A DNA stretch of 64,000 bases, from positions 1,051,573 through 1,115,572 of the forward strand of contig NZ_JACVAI010000002.1 of the NCBI RefSeq assembly GCF_014851765.1. The letters run 5' to 3'. How positions within the stretch are numbered: the first letter of the stretch is position 1; every line of letters begins with the position of its first letter. This DNA comes from Pseudomonas sp. PDM04. Its GTDB lineage: Bacteria; Pseudomonadota; Gammaproteobacteria; Pseudomonadales; Pseudomonadaceae. The notes under the pieces are model-generated. The model saw only the letters and a program-made list of their open reading frames with translations. It was not told where the DNA came from and made no database searches. The translations under genes and the position numbers were made by a program. This document shows positions 56,701 through 64,000 of this stretch, in pieces.

Positions 56701-57579
56701 ATGAACAGTGTGCTATCAGGTTATTCCCTGAGGACGCTCGCAGCCCTGGCCTTCGCCACTGCCGCGCTGCTGCCGGTCAGTGCCCAAGCGGGCGCCATCG
56801 CGCCGGGCAAAGTGTTCAGGGACTGCAAGGACTGTCCGGAAATGGTGGTGCTGCCCGCCGGCACCTTCACCATGGGCACGCCCGAGGATGAGGTCGGGCA
56901 CGAGCCCGATGAAAGCCCGCAGCACCCGGTGACGTTCGCCCGTCCGGTGGCGATCAGCCGCTTCCAGGTGCTGGCCGGCGAATGGAACGCCTACCTGCGC
57001 GACACCGGTTACGTCATGCCGGACGGTGACGACCGCCCCGGCCGCGAGTGCAAGGCCGGCATTCCACGCTACGAATACACCGCCCGCCATCCGGCCGTGT
57101 GCATGGACCTCGAGGAAGCCACGGCCTATGTCGCCTGGCTGTCGAAAAAATCCGGCAAGCATTACCGCCTGGTCAGCGAATCCCTGCGCGAGTACGCCGC
57201 CCGCGCCGGCAGCAGCGGACCATTCCCCTTCCCGTTCGATGAAGGCAAGGAATACAGCATTGCCAAACACGCCAACACCTACGGTGCAGCCGACGGCTAC
57301 AACTTCACCTCGCCGGCAGGACGCTTCCCGGCCAACGCCTTTGGCGTCTACGACATGCACGGCAACGTCTACGAATGGACGGCCGATTGCTACACCGAAA
57401 ACTACGTGGGCGCGCCGAGCGACGGCAGCGCCTGGCTGACCGAGGATTGCAAGGTCCAGCGCCTGCGCGGCAACGACTGGGGCGAAGCACCGGTGTTCTC
57501 GCGCTCAGGCAATCGCAACGCCGCCTACGCCGACGCCCGTGGCGACTGGCTGGGTTTTCGGGTGGCGCGGGATCTGTAA
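56701..57579 (+). CDS. pvdO: FGE-sulfatase-domain protein PvdO
   Basis: Periplasmic protein of 292 residues with a signal peptide (LRTLAALAFATAALLPVSAQA) and a formylglycine-generating-enzyme-like (SUMF1) domain: MVVLPAGTFTMGTPEDEVGHEPDESPQHPVTF, GVYDMHGNVYEWTADCY and RSGNRNAAYADARGDWLGFRVARD. PvdO finishes the pyoverdine chromophore by oxidising dihydropyoverdine. The ATG at 56701, behind GAGAGAAACG, is preferred over an upstream in-frame ATG at 56683. It ends pvdMNO; pvdF, found next in P. aeruginosa, is not present. Confidence 0.92.
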   Translation: MNSVLSGYSLRTLAALAFATAALLPVSAQAGAIAPGKVFRDCKDCPEMVVLPAGTFTMGTPEDEVGHEPDESPQHPVTFARPVAISRFQVLAGEWNAYLRDTGYVMPDGDDRPGRECKAGIPRYEYTARHPAVCMDLEEATAYVAWLSKKSGKHYRLVSESLREYAARAGSSGPFPFPFDEGKEYSIAKHANTYGAADGYNFTSPAGRFPANAFGVYDMHGNVYEWTADCYTENYVGAPSDGSAWLTEDCKVQRLRGNDWGEAPVFSRSGNRNAAYADARGDWLGFRVARDL

Positions 57580-57608
57580 ACGCACAGGGTTTGAAACAAC
57601 CACAAACA

Positions 57609-57634
57609 CTGTGGGAACGAGCCTGCTCGCGAAG
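57609..57634. repeat. REP element between pvdO and pvdE
   Basis: CTGTGGGAACGAGCCTGCTCGCGAAG: a single REP with one substitution in the left arm, upstream of the pvdE PvdS box. Confidence 0.75.
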
Positions 57635-57709
57635 GCGGTGGGCCAGTCACCGAGGGCGCACCCGGCCCCTCATTCCGTCGCCCCGTCCTCAAACAAACCC
57701 GTGCGCGGC

Positions 57710-57733
57710 TAAATCGTCGTCCACGGGTTTCGT
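57710..57733 (+). promoter_or_regulatory. PvdS iron-starvation box of pvdE
   Basis: TAAAT (57710-57714), 16 bp, CGT (57731-57733): exact consensus, 60 bp upstream of pvdE, controlling pvdE and the NRPS behind it. Confidence 0.88.
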
Positions 57734-57793
57734 CTTTTAACCAGCCAAACCCTTGAACCTCTGCCCTTGCCGGCACCTGAAGCGGAAACCCCC

Positions 57794-59458
57794 ATGACCT
57801 CAAAACCCCGCGGAGCCATCAGTGAAGTCCTCGGCCTACTCAGGCCTTTTCGGGTCGTCGTGGTGTTGTCCATCCTCCTCGGCATGCTGGGCGGCCTGAG
57901 CATCACCGCGCTGCTGGCGACCATCAACGACGCCCTGAACGCCGACGGCAGTCCGTCGCCACGCGTCCTGGCGACTTTCATCGGCCTGTGCGCGGCGGCA
58001 TTGCTGACCTCGATCCTGTCCGACATCGGCACCAACCATGTCGGCCAGCACATCATTGCCGGCCTGCGTAAATCGTTGGGGGAAAAGGTGCTGCTGGCGC
58101 CCATCGAGCAGATCGAGCGGTTCCGCACCCATCGCCTGATTCCAGTGCTGACCCACGACGTCGACACCGTCAGCGATTTCGCCTTTTCCTTCGCGCCGCT
58201 CGCCATCGCCTTCACCGTGACCCTGGGTTGCCTGGGTTACCTGGCGTACCTGTCACTGCCGATGTTCGCCCTGTTGCTGGTCGCCATCGTGATCGGCACC
58301 GTGGTCCAGTACGTGGCCCGGGCGAAAGGCATCAAGGGCTTCGAGGCCGCCCGCGAAGCCGAAGACGAACTGCAAAAGCACTACAGCGCCATTGCCGCCG
58401 GGGCCAAGGAGCTGCGCATCCATCGCCCGCGCCGCCAACGCATGTTCGGCCAGCGCATCGAAGGCACGGCCGACTACATCTGCAACACGCACATCCGCTC
58501 GATCAACACCTTCGTGATCGCCAAGACCTTCGGCTCGATGCTGTTCTTCGTGGTGATCGGCCTGGCGCTGGCCCTGCAATCGTTCTGGCTGGGCACCGAC
58601 AAAGCGGTGCTCAGCGGCTTCGTGCTGGTGCTGCTGTACATGAAAGGCCCGCTGGAATACCTGGTGACCACCCTGCCGGTGGTCAGCCGCGCCAACATTG
58701 CCTTCCAGCGCATCGCCGAACTGGCGGAACAGTTCTCTTCGCCGGAACCGCATCTGCTGCTGCGCGAAACCGGCACCGAGAAGAAAGCCACGGTACAGCA
58801 GTTGCAAATGCACGACGTGCACTACGCCTTCCCTGCCGTCAAAGGCAGCGCCGCCTTCGAACTCGGCCCGGTCAACCTGACGATCAACCAGGGCGAAATC
58901 GTGTTCATCGTCGGTGAAAACGGCGGCGGCAAGACCACCCTGATCAAACTGCTGCTGGGGCTCTATGCGCCGCAACGCGGTGAAGTACGGGTCGACGGCC
59001 AGGCGGTCGGCGCCGAAGGGCGAGACGATTACCGGCAGTTGTTCACCACCATCTTCGCCGACTACTACCTGTTCGATGAACTGGTGCAGGGCGACCAGCA
59101 GGTGCCGGAAGATGCCAACCGCTATCTGGAACGCCTGGAAATCGCCCATAAGGTCAGCATCCAGGAAGGCGCCTTCAGCACCACCGATCTGTCCACCGGC
59201 CAACGCAAGCGCCTGGCCCTGCTCAATGCCTGGTTGGAGGAACGGCCGGTGCTGGTGTTCGACGAATGGGCCGCCGATCAAGACCCGGCGTTCCGGCGGA
59301 TTTTCTACACCGAACTGCTGCCCGAGCTCAAAGACCTGGGCAAGACCATCATTGTGATTTCCCATGACGACCGCTACTTCGAGGTGGCGGATCAACTGGT
59401 GCGCATGGAAGGTGGGCGGGTTGTCGCCCAGAAGCAGCTGCTGGCCGCGAGAGCATGA
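57794..59458 (+). CDS. pvdE: Ferribactin exporter PvdE
   Basis: ABC transporter of 554 residues with fused membrane and ATPase domains, the SyrD/PvdE type of cyclic-peptide exporter. It moves the cytoplasmic pyoverdine precursor (acylated ferribactin) into the periplasm. About six helices fill residues 15-310. The ATPase has Walker A GENGGGKTT near residue 373 and the signature DLSTGQRKRLALLNAW. Walker B reads VLVFDEWAADQDP, in which the usual DE is kept. The stop overlaps the NRPS start by ATGA, so the two are co-translated. Confidence 0.94.
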   Translation: MTSKPRGAISEVLGLLRPFRVVVVLSILLGMLGGLSITALLATINDALNADGSPSPRVLATFIGLCAAALLTSILSDIGTNHVGQHIIAGLRKSLGEKVLLAPIEQIERFRTHRLIPVLTHDVDTVSDFAFSFAPLAIAFTVTLGCLGYLAYLSLPMFALLLVAIVIGTVVQYVARAKGIKGFEAAREAEDELQKHYSAIAAGAKELRIHRPRRQRMFGQRIEGTADYICNTHIRSINTFVIAKTFGSMLFFVVIGLALALQSFWLGTDKAVLSGFVLVLLYMKGPLEYLVTTLPVVSRANIAFQRIAELAEQFSSPEPHLLLRETGTEKKATVQQLQMHDVHYAFPAVKGSAAFELGPVNLTINQGEIVFIVGENGGGKTTLIKLLLGLYAPQRGEVRVDGQAVGAEGRDDYRQLFTTIFADYYLFDELVQGDQQVPEDANRYLERLEIAHKVSIQEGAFSTTDLSTGQRKRLALLNAWLEERPVLVFDEWAADQDPAFRRIFYTELLPELKDLGKTIIVISHDDRYFEVADQLVRMEGGRVVAQKQLLAARA

Positions 59459-62400
59459 TGAACGACTTGATCGATGACGATGTACTGGCACTGCTGCTGG
59501 CAGAAGCCGCTGATCAGCCCCAGGGCATCACCGCCCGCGACCACCGCGCGCCGGCGCCGATGTCCTTCGCCCAGCAACGCTTGTGGTTCCTGCAGCAACT
59601 GTCGCCGGACAGCGCCGCCTACAACCTGCCCCGGGTCATTCGCATCCGTGGCACGTTGGACCCGCAACGCCTGGAAAATGCCCTGAACCAGGTGCTGGCG
59701 CGGCACGACATCCTGCGCACGGCGTTCCGCGAGAGGGACGGCGTGGCGATGCAGGTGGTCGACGAACAGGCCCGCCTGGTCCTCGGCCAGGAAGACCTGT
59801 CGACCCTGGCGGAACACCCCCGCGCCCGTGAGATTGCCCGGCGCATCGAGGCCCAAGCGGGCACACCGTTCGACCTGCGCCAGGCCCCGCTGATGCGGGC
59901 GACGCTGCTGAAGGTCGGCCCCCATGACCAACTGCTGCTGATGGACATGCACCACATCGTTTCCGACGCCTGGTCCAATGCGATCCTGATGCAGGACCTG
60001 ACCCGTGCCTTCGCCCAGGCCAGCGCCACCCAGGCCACGCCACTGCCGCGCCCGGCGATTCAATACGCCGACTATGCCGCCTGGCAACGGGATGAATACC
60101 TGCACGGCCCGGCGTGCGCCAACAGCGCCGCCTACTGGCAAGACTACCTGGGCAAACCGCTGCCGACCCTGGACATGCCGGTGGACTTCCCGCGCAGCGA
60201 GCAACTCCGCCACCCGGCCGGGCATCAAAACGTCCGGCTGCCGGACGAGCTGTGTACCACCCTGAACCGCTTCTGCCAGCAACGGGGCCTGACGCCCTTC
60301 GTGGTCGCCTTCGGGGCCTGGCAATTGTTGTTGAGCCGCTACAGCGGCCAGCAGGACTTCACCGTCGGGGTACCCAACGCCACCCGCAATCGCAGCGAAA
60401 CCCAGGAGCTGGTCGGCTGCTTCGTCAGCAGCCAGGTGTATCGCGTGCGCATCGACCCACTGCTGCCGGCCATTGATTTCCTGCAACGCCTGCGCCGCGA
60501 ATCCCTGGCAGCCCTGGATCACGGCGACTATCCACTGGAGTTGAGTTTCGATGCCCTGCAACTGCAGGCCAGCGCGCAACCCAATCCCCTGTTCCAGGTA
60601 CTGTTCAACTGGCGCACCGACACCGGCGAGTCCGAGCGGATCGAACTGGACGGCCTGACCCTGGAGTTTCTCGACAGCGGTCCGAGCCAGGCCAAGTTCG
60701 ACCTGGCGCTGGACGTCAGCTACTCGCGGCACGGCATCGAGGCAAGCGTGGAATACAGTCGCGACCTCTACCGGTCGGCGACCATCGAGCGCATGACCCG
60801 GCACTGGCTGAACCTGCTCCAGACGCTCATCACCGAACCGGCCCGTACACTGGGCGAACTGCCGCTGCTGGACGATGCCGAACGCCAGGTGCAATTGAGC
60901 CAGTGGAACCCACCGCTGTCGGCGCCGCCCGAGCATGGCGTGCATCAGTTGTTCGAACGCCAGGCACAGTCCACGCCGCAGGCGCTGGCGCTGATCTGCA
61001 ACGACCTTGCCCTGAGCTATGGGCAGCTCAACGCCGCCGCCAACGAGCTCGCCCATGGGCTGATAGCCCAGGGGGTGGGGCCCGAGGTCCTGGTGGGGAT
61101 CGCCGTGGAGCGTTCGGCGTCGATGATCATCAGCCTGCTGGCGGTGCTCAAGGCCGGTGGCGCCTATGTGCCGCTGGACCCGGACTACCCGCAGGAACGA
61201 TTGACCTGGATGATCGAAGACAGCGGCCTGAGCGTGCTGCTGACCCAACAGTCGTTGCTCGGCCGGCTACCGTCGCTGCCGGGGGTGCAGATACGCTGCG
61301 TCGATGAACTTGACGCGCGAGGCACGTTGAATGCGCTCAATCCACCCTGCCGGACGACGGGCAGCAACTTGGCCTACGTGATGTTCACCTCCGGCTCCAC
61401 CGGTCGCCCCAAAGGCGTCGGCATCACCCAGGCGGCGTTGACCCGCCACGCCCAGGTGGCGCTGGAGTTTCTCGGCCTCACGCCGCAGGACCGCTCGCTG
61501 CAGTTCGCCACGTTCAATTTCGATGCCTTCGTCGAGCAGCTTTACCCGGCGCTGATCTGCGGCGCGTCCGTGGTGCTGCGCGGGCCGGACCTCTGGGACA
61601 GTGCCACCTGGTATCGCGAATTGCTCGACAAGCAGTTCACCACCAGCGACCTGACCACCACCTACTGGAACATGCTGGCCAAGGACTTTGCTGCGGCCGG
61701 CCTGCGCGACTACGGTGCGTTGCGCCAGGTGATCGTCGGCGGCGAAGCCATGCCGCCGGAAGGCGTGGCGGCCTGGGGCGAGGCCGGGCTCGGGCGTGTG
61801 AAACTGCTCAACACCTATGGCCCGACGGAAACCACGGTCAGCGCCACCCTGCTCGATTGCAGCGACTACGTGACCGGGCAGCTCACCCTGCCCAAAAGCA
61901 TGCCGATCGGTCGACCGCTGGCCGGACGAGCGATCTACCTGCTGGACAACGGCGGCCAGCCGGTCCCGGTGGGCGTTGTCGGCGAACTGATGATTGCAGG
62001 CGACCTGCTCGCACGGGGCTACTTCAAGCGTCCGCAGCTCACCGCCGAACGTTTCATCCCCGACCCGTTCGACACCCGTGGTGGCGGGCGCCTGTATCGC
62101 ACCGGCGACCTGGCGCGTTATCGCGCCGACGGCGTGATCGAGTATGTCGGGCGCCTGGATCACCAGGTGAAGATTCGCGGCTTCCGCATCGAACTCGGTG
62201 AAATCGAATCCTGCCTGCTGCAATCGCCTGACGTCCGCGAGGCCCTGGTGGTGGCGCGGGAAGGTTCGGCCGGCATGCAACTGGTCGCCTACGTGGTCGC
62301 CCGCGATGCGGGCCTGAGTGAGCCGCAACAACTCGCGTTGCGCGAAACCCTCAAGGCCGAACTCAAGGCCAGCCTGCCAGGCTACATGGTGCCGGCTTAC

Positions 62401-63618
62401 CTCCTGGTCCTGGCGGCCATGCCCGTCAGCCCCAATGGCAAGCTCGACCGCAAGGCATTGCCGCTGCCCGACCCGAGTCAGGCCCAGCGCGCCTTCATCG
62501 CCCCCGAAACGCCGTTGGAGCAAGGGTTGGCCCAGCTCTGGCAGGAGGCGTTGCAGGTCGAGCGGGTCAGCCTCGACGACAACTTTTTCGAACTGGGCGG
62601 TCACTCGATCCTGGCCATCCAGTTCATCTCGGCGCTGCATGCCCGACTCGGCATCAAGCTGGCGTTGCAACAGATGCTGGCGCACCCGACCATCGAAACC
62701 CTGGCGCGGCTCATCGCCCTGGAACATCAACAAAACGTGCAATGCGTGGTCGAGCTCAATGCCTCGACGCCGCAGGCACCACCGTTGTTCTGCCTGCACC
62801 CCAGTGGCGGCATCGTGTTCTGCTACCAACCCCTGGCGAAAAAACTGGCTGCCTATGCCAGGACGTATGGCGTGATGCACAAGGGTTTTGCCGACAAGGA
62901 GTCGAACCCGCAGAGCTGGGCCGAGATGATCGACGACTACAGCGCGCAGATTGTCGACAAACAACCCCACGGTCCTTATCGGCTGATGGGGTGGTCGCTG
63001 GGCGGCGCCATCGCCATGGACGTGGCAGCCCACCTCGAACGACAGGGCCGCGAGGTAAGTTTTCTCGGCCTGGTCGACACCACCCTGCCGGACCGTGACT
63101 TGCCGGCCGATCTGCCACGCAAACCGTTGGAAGACGACAACCCGAACCACCTCAGCCCGGAGAACGAGCTGCTGGCGGCCCTCGAAGTGTTCAGCCTGAT
63201 GTTTGCGCACCTGGAAGAAGCCGCGTCGGCCTTCATCGCCGAACACCCGACGACCGATCTCAAGGCGTTCTATCAGTGGGCCAGCTCTCAGACCGCCACC
63301 GGGGAGCAGGACCTGATCGCGACCCTGGAAGGCATCAAGCAGGAGATCATGAACGCCCAGGCCTACGCGATTCATGACCGTCTGGTGCAGGCGTTCGACG
63401 CCTTCACCCTGCCGATGCTCAAGGTCCAGGCCAGTTGCTGGTGGTCGCTGTCGCATAAAACCCTGGAGCAGGTGTTGCACTCGGAACAGGTCCTCAGGGC
63501 CCACAGCGTGACCGGCCAATTGCAACGCTCGATCCACTCCCCCCTGCCCCACCGCAGCATGATCTACAGCGAGCCACTGCTGGCGTCGTTCACCGAGGTG
63601 TTCCTCAAAACCCTGTAG
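59455..63618 (+). CDS. Single-module NRPS with terminal thioesterase (C-A-T-TE)
   Basis: Non-ribosomal peptide synthetase of 1387 residues with a condensation domain (HHIVSDAWS near residue 166; about 28-470), an adenylation domain (FTSGSTGRPKG near 642, NTYGPTE near 785, YRTGDLARY near 880, NGKLDRKAL near 993), a carrier domain (FFELGGHSILA, serine near 1050) and a type I thioesterase (GWSLGG near 1178). No epimerase. The thioesterase marks the last module of an assembly line, so it probably adds the final residue and releases ferribactin. Specificity residues I read are D-A-E-L-I-G-T-V-S-K; the acidic third position fits a basic (Lys/Orn-like) side chain. It directly follows pvdE, without fpvA. 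Confidence 0.88.
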   Translation: MMNDLIDDDVLALLLAEAADQPQGITARDHRAPAPMSFAQQRLWFLQQLSPDSAAYNLPRVIRIRGTLDPQRLENALNQVLARHDILRTAFRERDGVAMQVVDEQARLVLGQEDLSTLAEHPRAREIARRIEAQAGTPFDLRQAPLMRATLLKVGPHDQLLLMDMHHIVSDAWSNAILMQDLTRAFAQASATQATPLPRPAIQYADYAAWQRDEYLHGPACANSAAYWQDYLGKPLPTLDMPVDFPRSEQLRHPAGHQNVRLPDELCTTLNRFCQQRGLTPFVVAFGAWQLLLSRYSGQQDFTVGVPNATRNRSETQELVGCFVSSQVYRVRIDPLLPAIDFLQRLRRESLAALDHGDYPLELSFDALQLQASAQPNPLFQVLFNWRTDTGESERIELDGLTLEFLDSGPSQAKFDLALDVSYSRHGIEASVEYSRDLYRSATIERMTRHWLNLLQTLITEPARTLGELPLLDDAERQVQLSQWNPPLSAPPEHGVHQLFERQAQSTPQALALICNDLALSYGQLNAAANELAHGLIAQGVGPEVLVGIAVERSASMIISLLAVLKAGGAYVPLDPDYPQERLTWMIEDSGLSVLLTQQSLLGRLPSLPGVQIRCVDELDARGTLNALNPPCRTTGSNLAYVMFTSGSTGRPKGVGITQAALTRHAQVALEFLGLTPQDRSLQFATFNFDAFVEQLYPALICGASVVLRGPDLWDSATWYRELLDKQFTTSDLTTTYWNMLAKDFAAAGLRDYGALRQVIVGGEAMPPEGVAAWGEAGLGRVKLLNTYGPTETTVSATLLDCSDYVTGQLTLPKSMPIGRPLAGRAIYLLDNGGQPVPVGVVGELMIAGDLLARGYFKRPQLTAERFIPDPFDTRGGGRLYRTGDLARYRADGVIEYVGRLDHQVKIRGFRIELGEIESCLLQSPDVREALVVAREGSAGMQLVAYVVARDAGLSEPQQLALRETLKAELKASLPGYMVPAYLLVLAAMPVSPNGKLDRKALPLPDPSQAQRAFIAPETPLEQGLAQLWQEALQVERVSLDDNFFELGGHSILAIQFISALHARLGIKLALQQMLAHPTIETLARLIALEHQQNVQCVVELNASTPQAPPLFCLHPSGGIVFCYQPLAKKLAAYARTYGVMHKGFADKESNPQSWAEMIDDYSAQIVDKQPHGPYRLMGWSLGGAIAMDVAAHLERQGREVSFLGLVDTTLPDRDLPADLPRKPLEDDNPNHLSPENELLAALEVFSLMFAHLEEAASAFIAEHPTTDLKAFYQWASSQTATGEQDLIATLEGIKQEIMNAQAYAIHDRLVQAFDAFTLPMLKVQASCWWSLSHKTLEQVLHSEQVLRAHSVTGQLQRSIHSPLPHRSMIYSEPLLASFTEVFLKTL

Positions 63619-63650
63619 GAACGGGCATGCTCCGGGCGGCGTTCCGACGA

Positions 63651-64000
63651 GGGTCGCCAACGATGACGCGGGCGGCCTGACACCCTGCAGCGGTCTCATG
63701 TCCATCGCGAGCAGGCTCGCTCCCACAGAAAAAACACACTCCCCTGTAGGAGCGAGCTTGCTCGCGTGGGTCGCCAACGATAACGCGGGCGGCCTGACAC
63801 CCTGCAGGGGTCTCATGTCCATCGCGAGCAGGCTCGCTCCCACAGAAAAAACACACTCCCCTGTAGGAGCGAGCTTGCTCGCGTGGGTCGCCAACGATAA
63901 CGCGGGCGGCCTGACACCCTGCAGGGGTCTCATGTCCATCGCGAGCAGGCTCGCTCCCACAGAAAAAACACACTCCCCTGTAGGAGCGAGCTTGCTCGCG
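63651..64000. repeat. Tandem array of REP doublets, 117-bp period
   Basis: Units of 117 bp repeat from about 63651 to the window end, with landmark starts at 63703, 63820 and 63937 (CATCGCGAGCAGGCTCGCT) and at 63654, 63771 and 63888 (TCGCCAACGA). Each unit contains both REP orientations plus GCGGGCGGCCTGACACCCTG. The second and third copies are almost identical; the first is slightly diverged. The array is cut by the window end. Confidence 0.92.

Noticed and set aside
63605..63973. Repetitive protein encoded across the terminal repeats, or a CRISPR array
   Set aside because: The repeated peptide only mirrors the 117-bp REP tandem. There are no short direct repeats with variable spacers and no cas genes.

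Overview
The window is a piece of a Pseudomonas chromosome, most likely of the P. fluorescens group. The grounds are high GC, the paa gene set in Pseudomonas order, a near-complete pyoverdine (pvd) locus, and many REP/REPIN palindromes built around a GTGGGAGCGAGCCTGCTCGC core. No RNA gene, insertion sequence, phage or CRISPR array was recognised.

Region 1 (about 1-14.8 kb) is a phenylacetate degradation cluster, all on the + strand. paaFGHIJK encodes the beta-oxidation-like lower steps plus the CoA ligase and ends in a strong terminator. It is followed by paaABCDE (phenylacetyl-CoA epoxidase), a DUF485 protein with permease PaaL, and the ring-opening enzyme PaaN/PaaZ. Related inverted repeats with GCGATACA/TGTATCGC arms precede paaF and paaA and probably are shared operators. 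No paaX or paaY lies inside the window.

Region 2 (14.9-18.35 kb, - strand) is a polyamine-type operon: a PotF/SpuD-like binding protein, a class III aminotransferase and a LuxR-type regulator. Region 3 (18.5-21.5 kb) includes an AT-rich islet holding an XRE regulator overlapping a VUT/YhhQ-type queuosine-precursor transporter with an unusual N-terminal domain, convergent with a queC copy of enterobacterial type. Next to it is a two-gene operon of a stand-alone Aer-like PAS protein and a diflavin reductase (21.7-23.7 kb).

Region 4 (23.9-37.3 kb) is a mixed accessory stretch: a glycine-zipper protein, an MFS/AraC divergent pair, an EmrAB-like efflux pair whose emrA carries a 1-nt frameshift, an AhpD-like protein, a FecI/FecR/TonB-receptor iron-uptake unit, an MscS channel with a cyclic-nucleotide-binding-like domain, a pirin and a thioesterase. 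Region 5 (37.4-44.7 kb, - strand) has a BvgS-like hybrid kinase (also frameshifted, in a C6 tract), a BvgA-like regulator, a degenerate receiver protein and the Mg2+ P-type ATPase MgtA.

Region 6 (45.2-63.6 kb) is the pyoverdine locus: pvdA, fpvI, pvdRT-opmQ (recycling efflux), pvdP, pvdMNO (periplasmic maturation), pvdE (export to the periplasm) and a one-module NRPS with a thioesterase, translationally coupled to pvdE. Five exact TAAAT-N16-CGT iron-starvation boxes precede pvdA, pvdR, pvdP, pvdM and pvdE. fpvR, pvdF, fpvA and pvdQ are not at their P. aeruginosa positions. The window ends inside a 117-bp-period tandem array of REP doublets.
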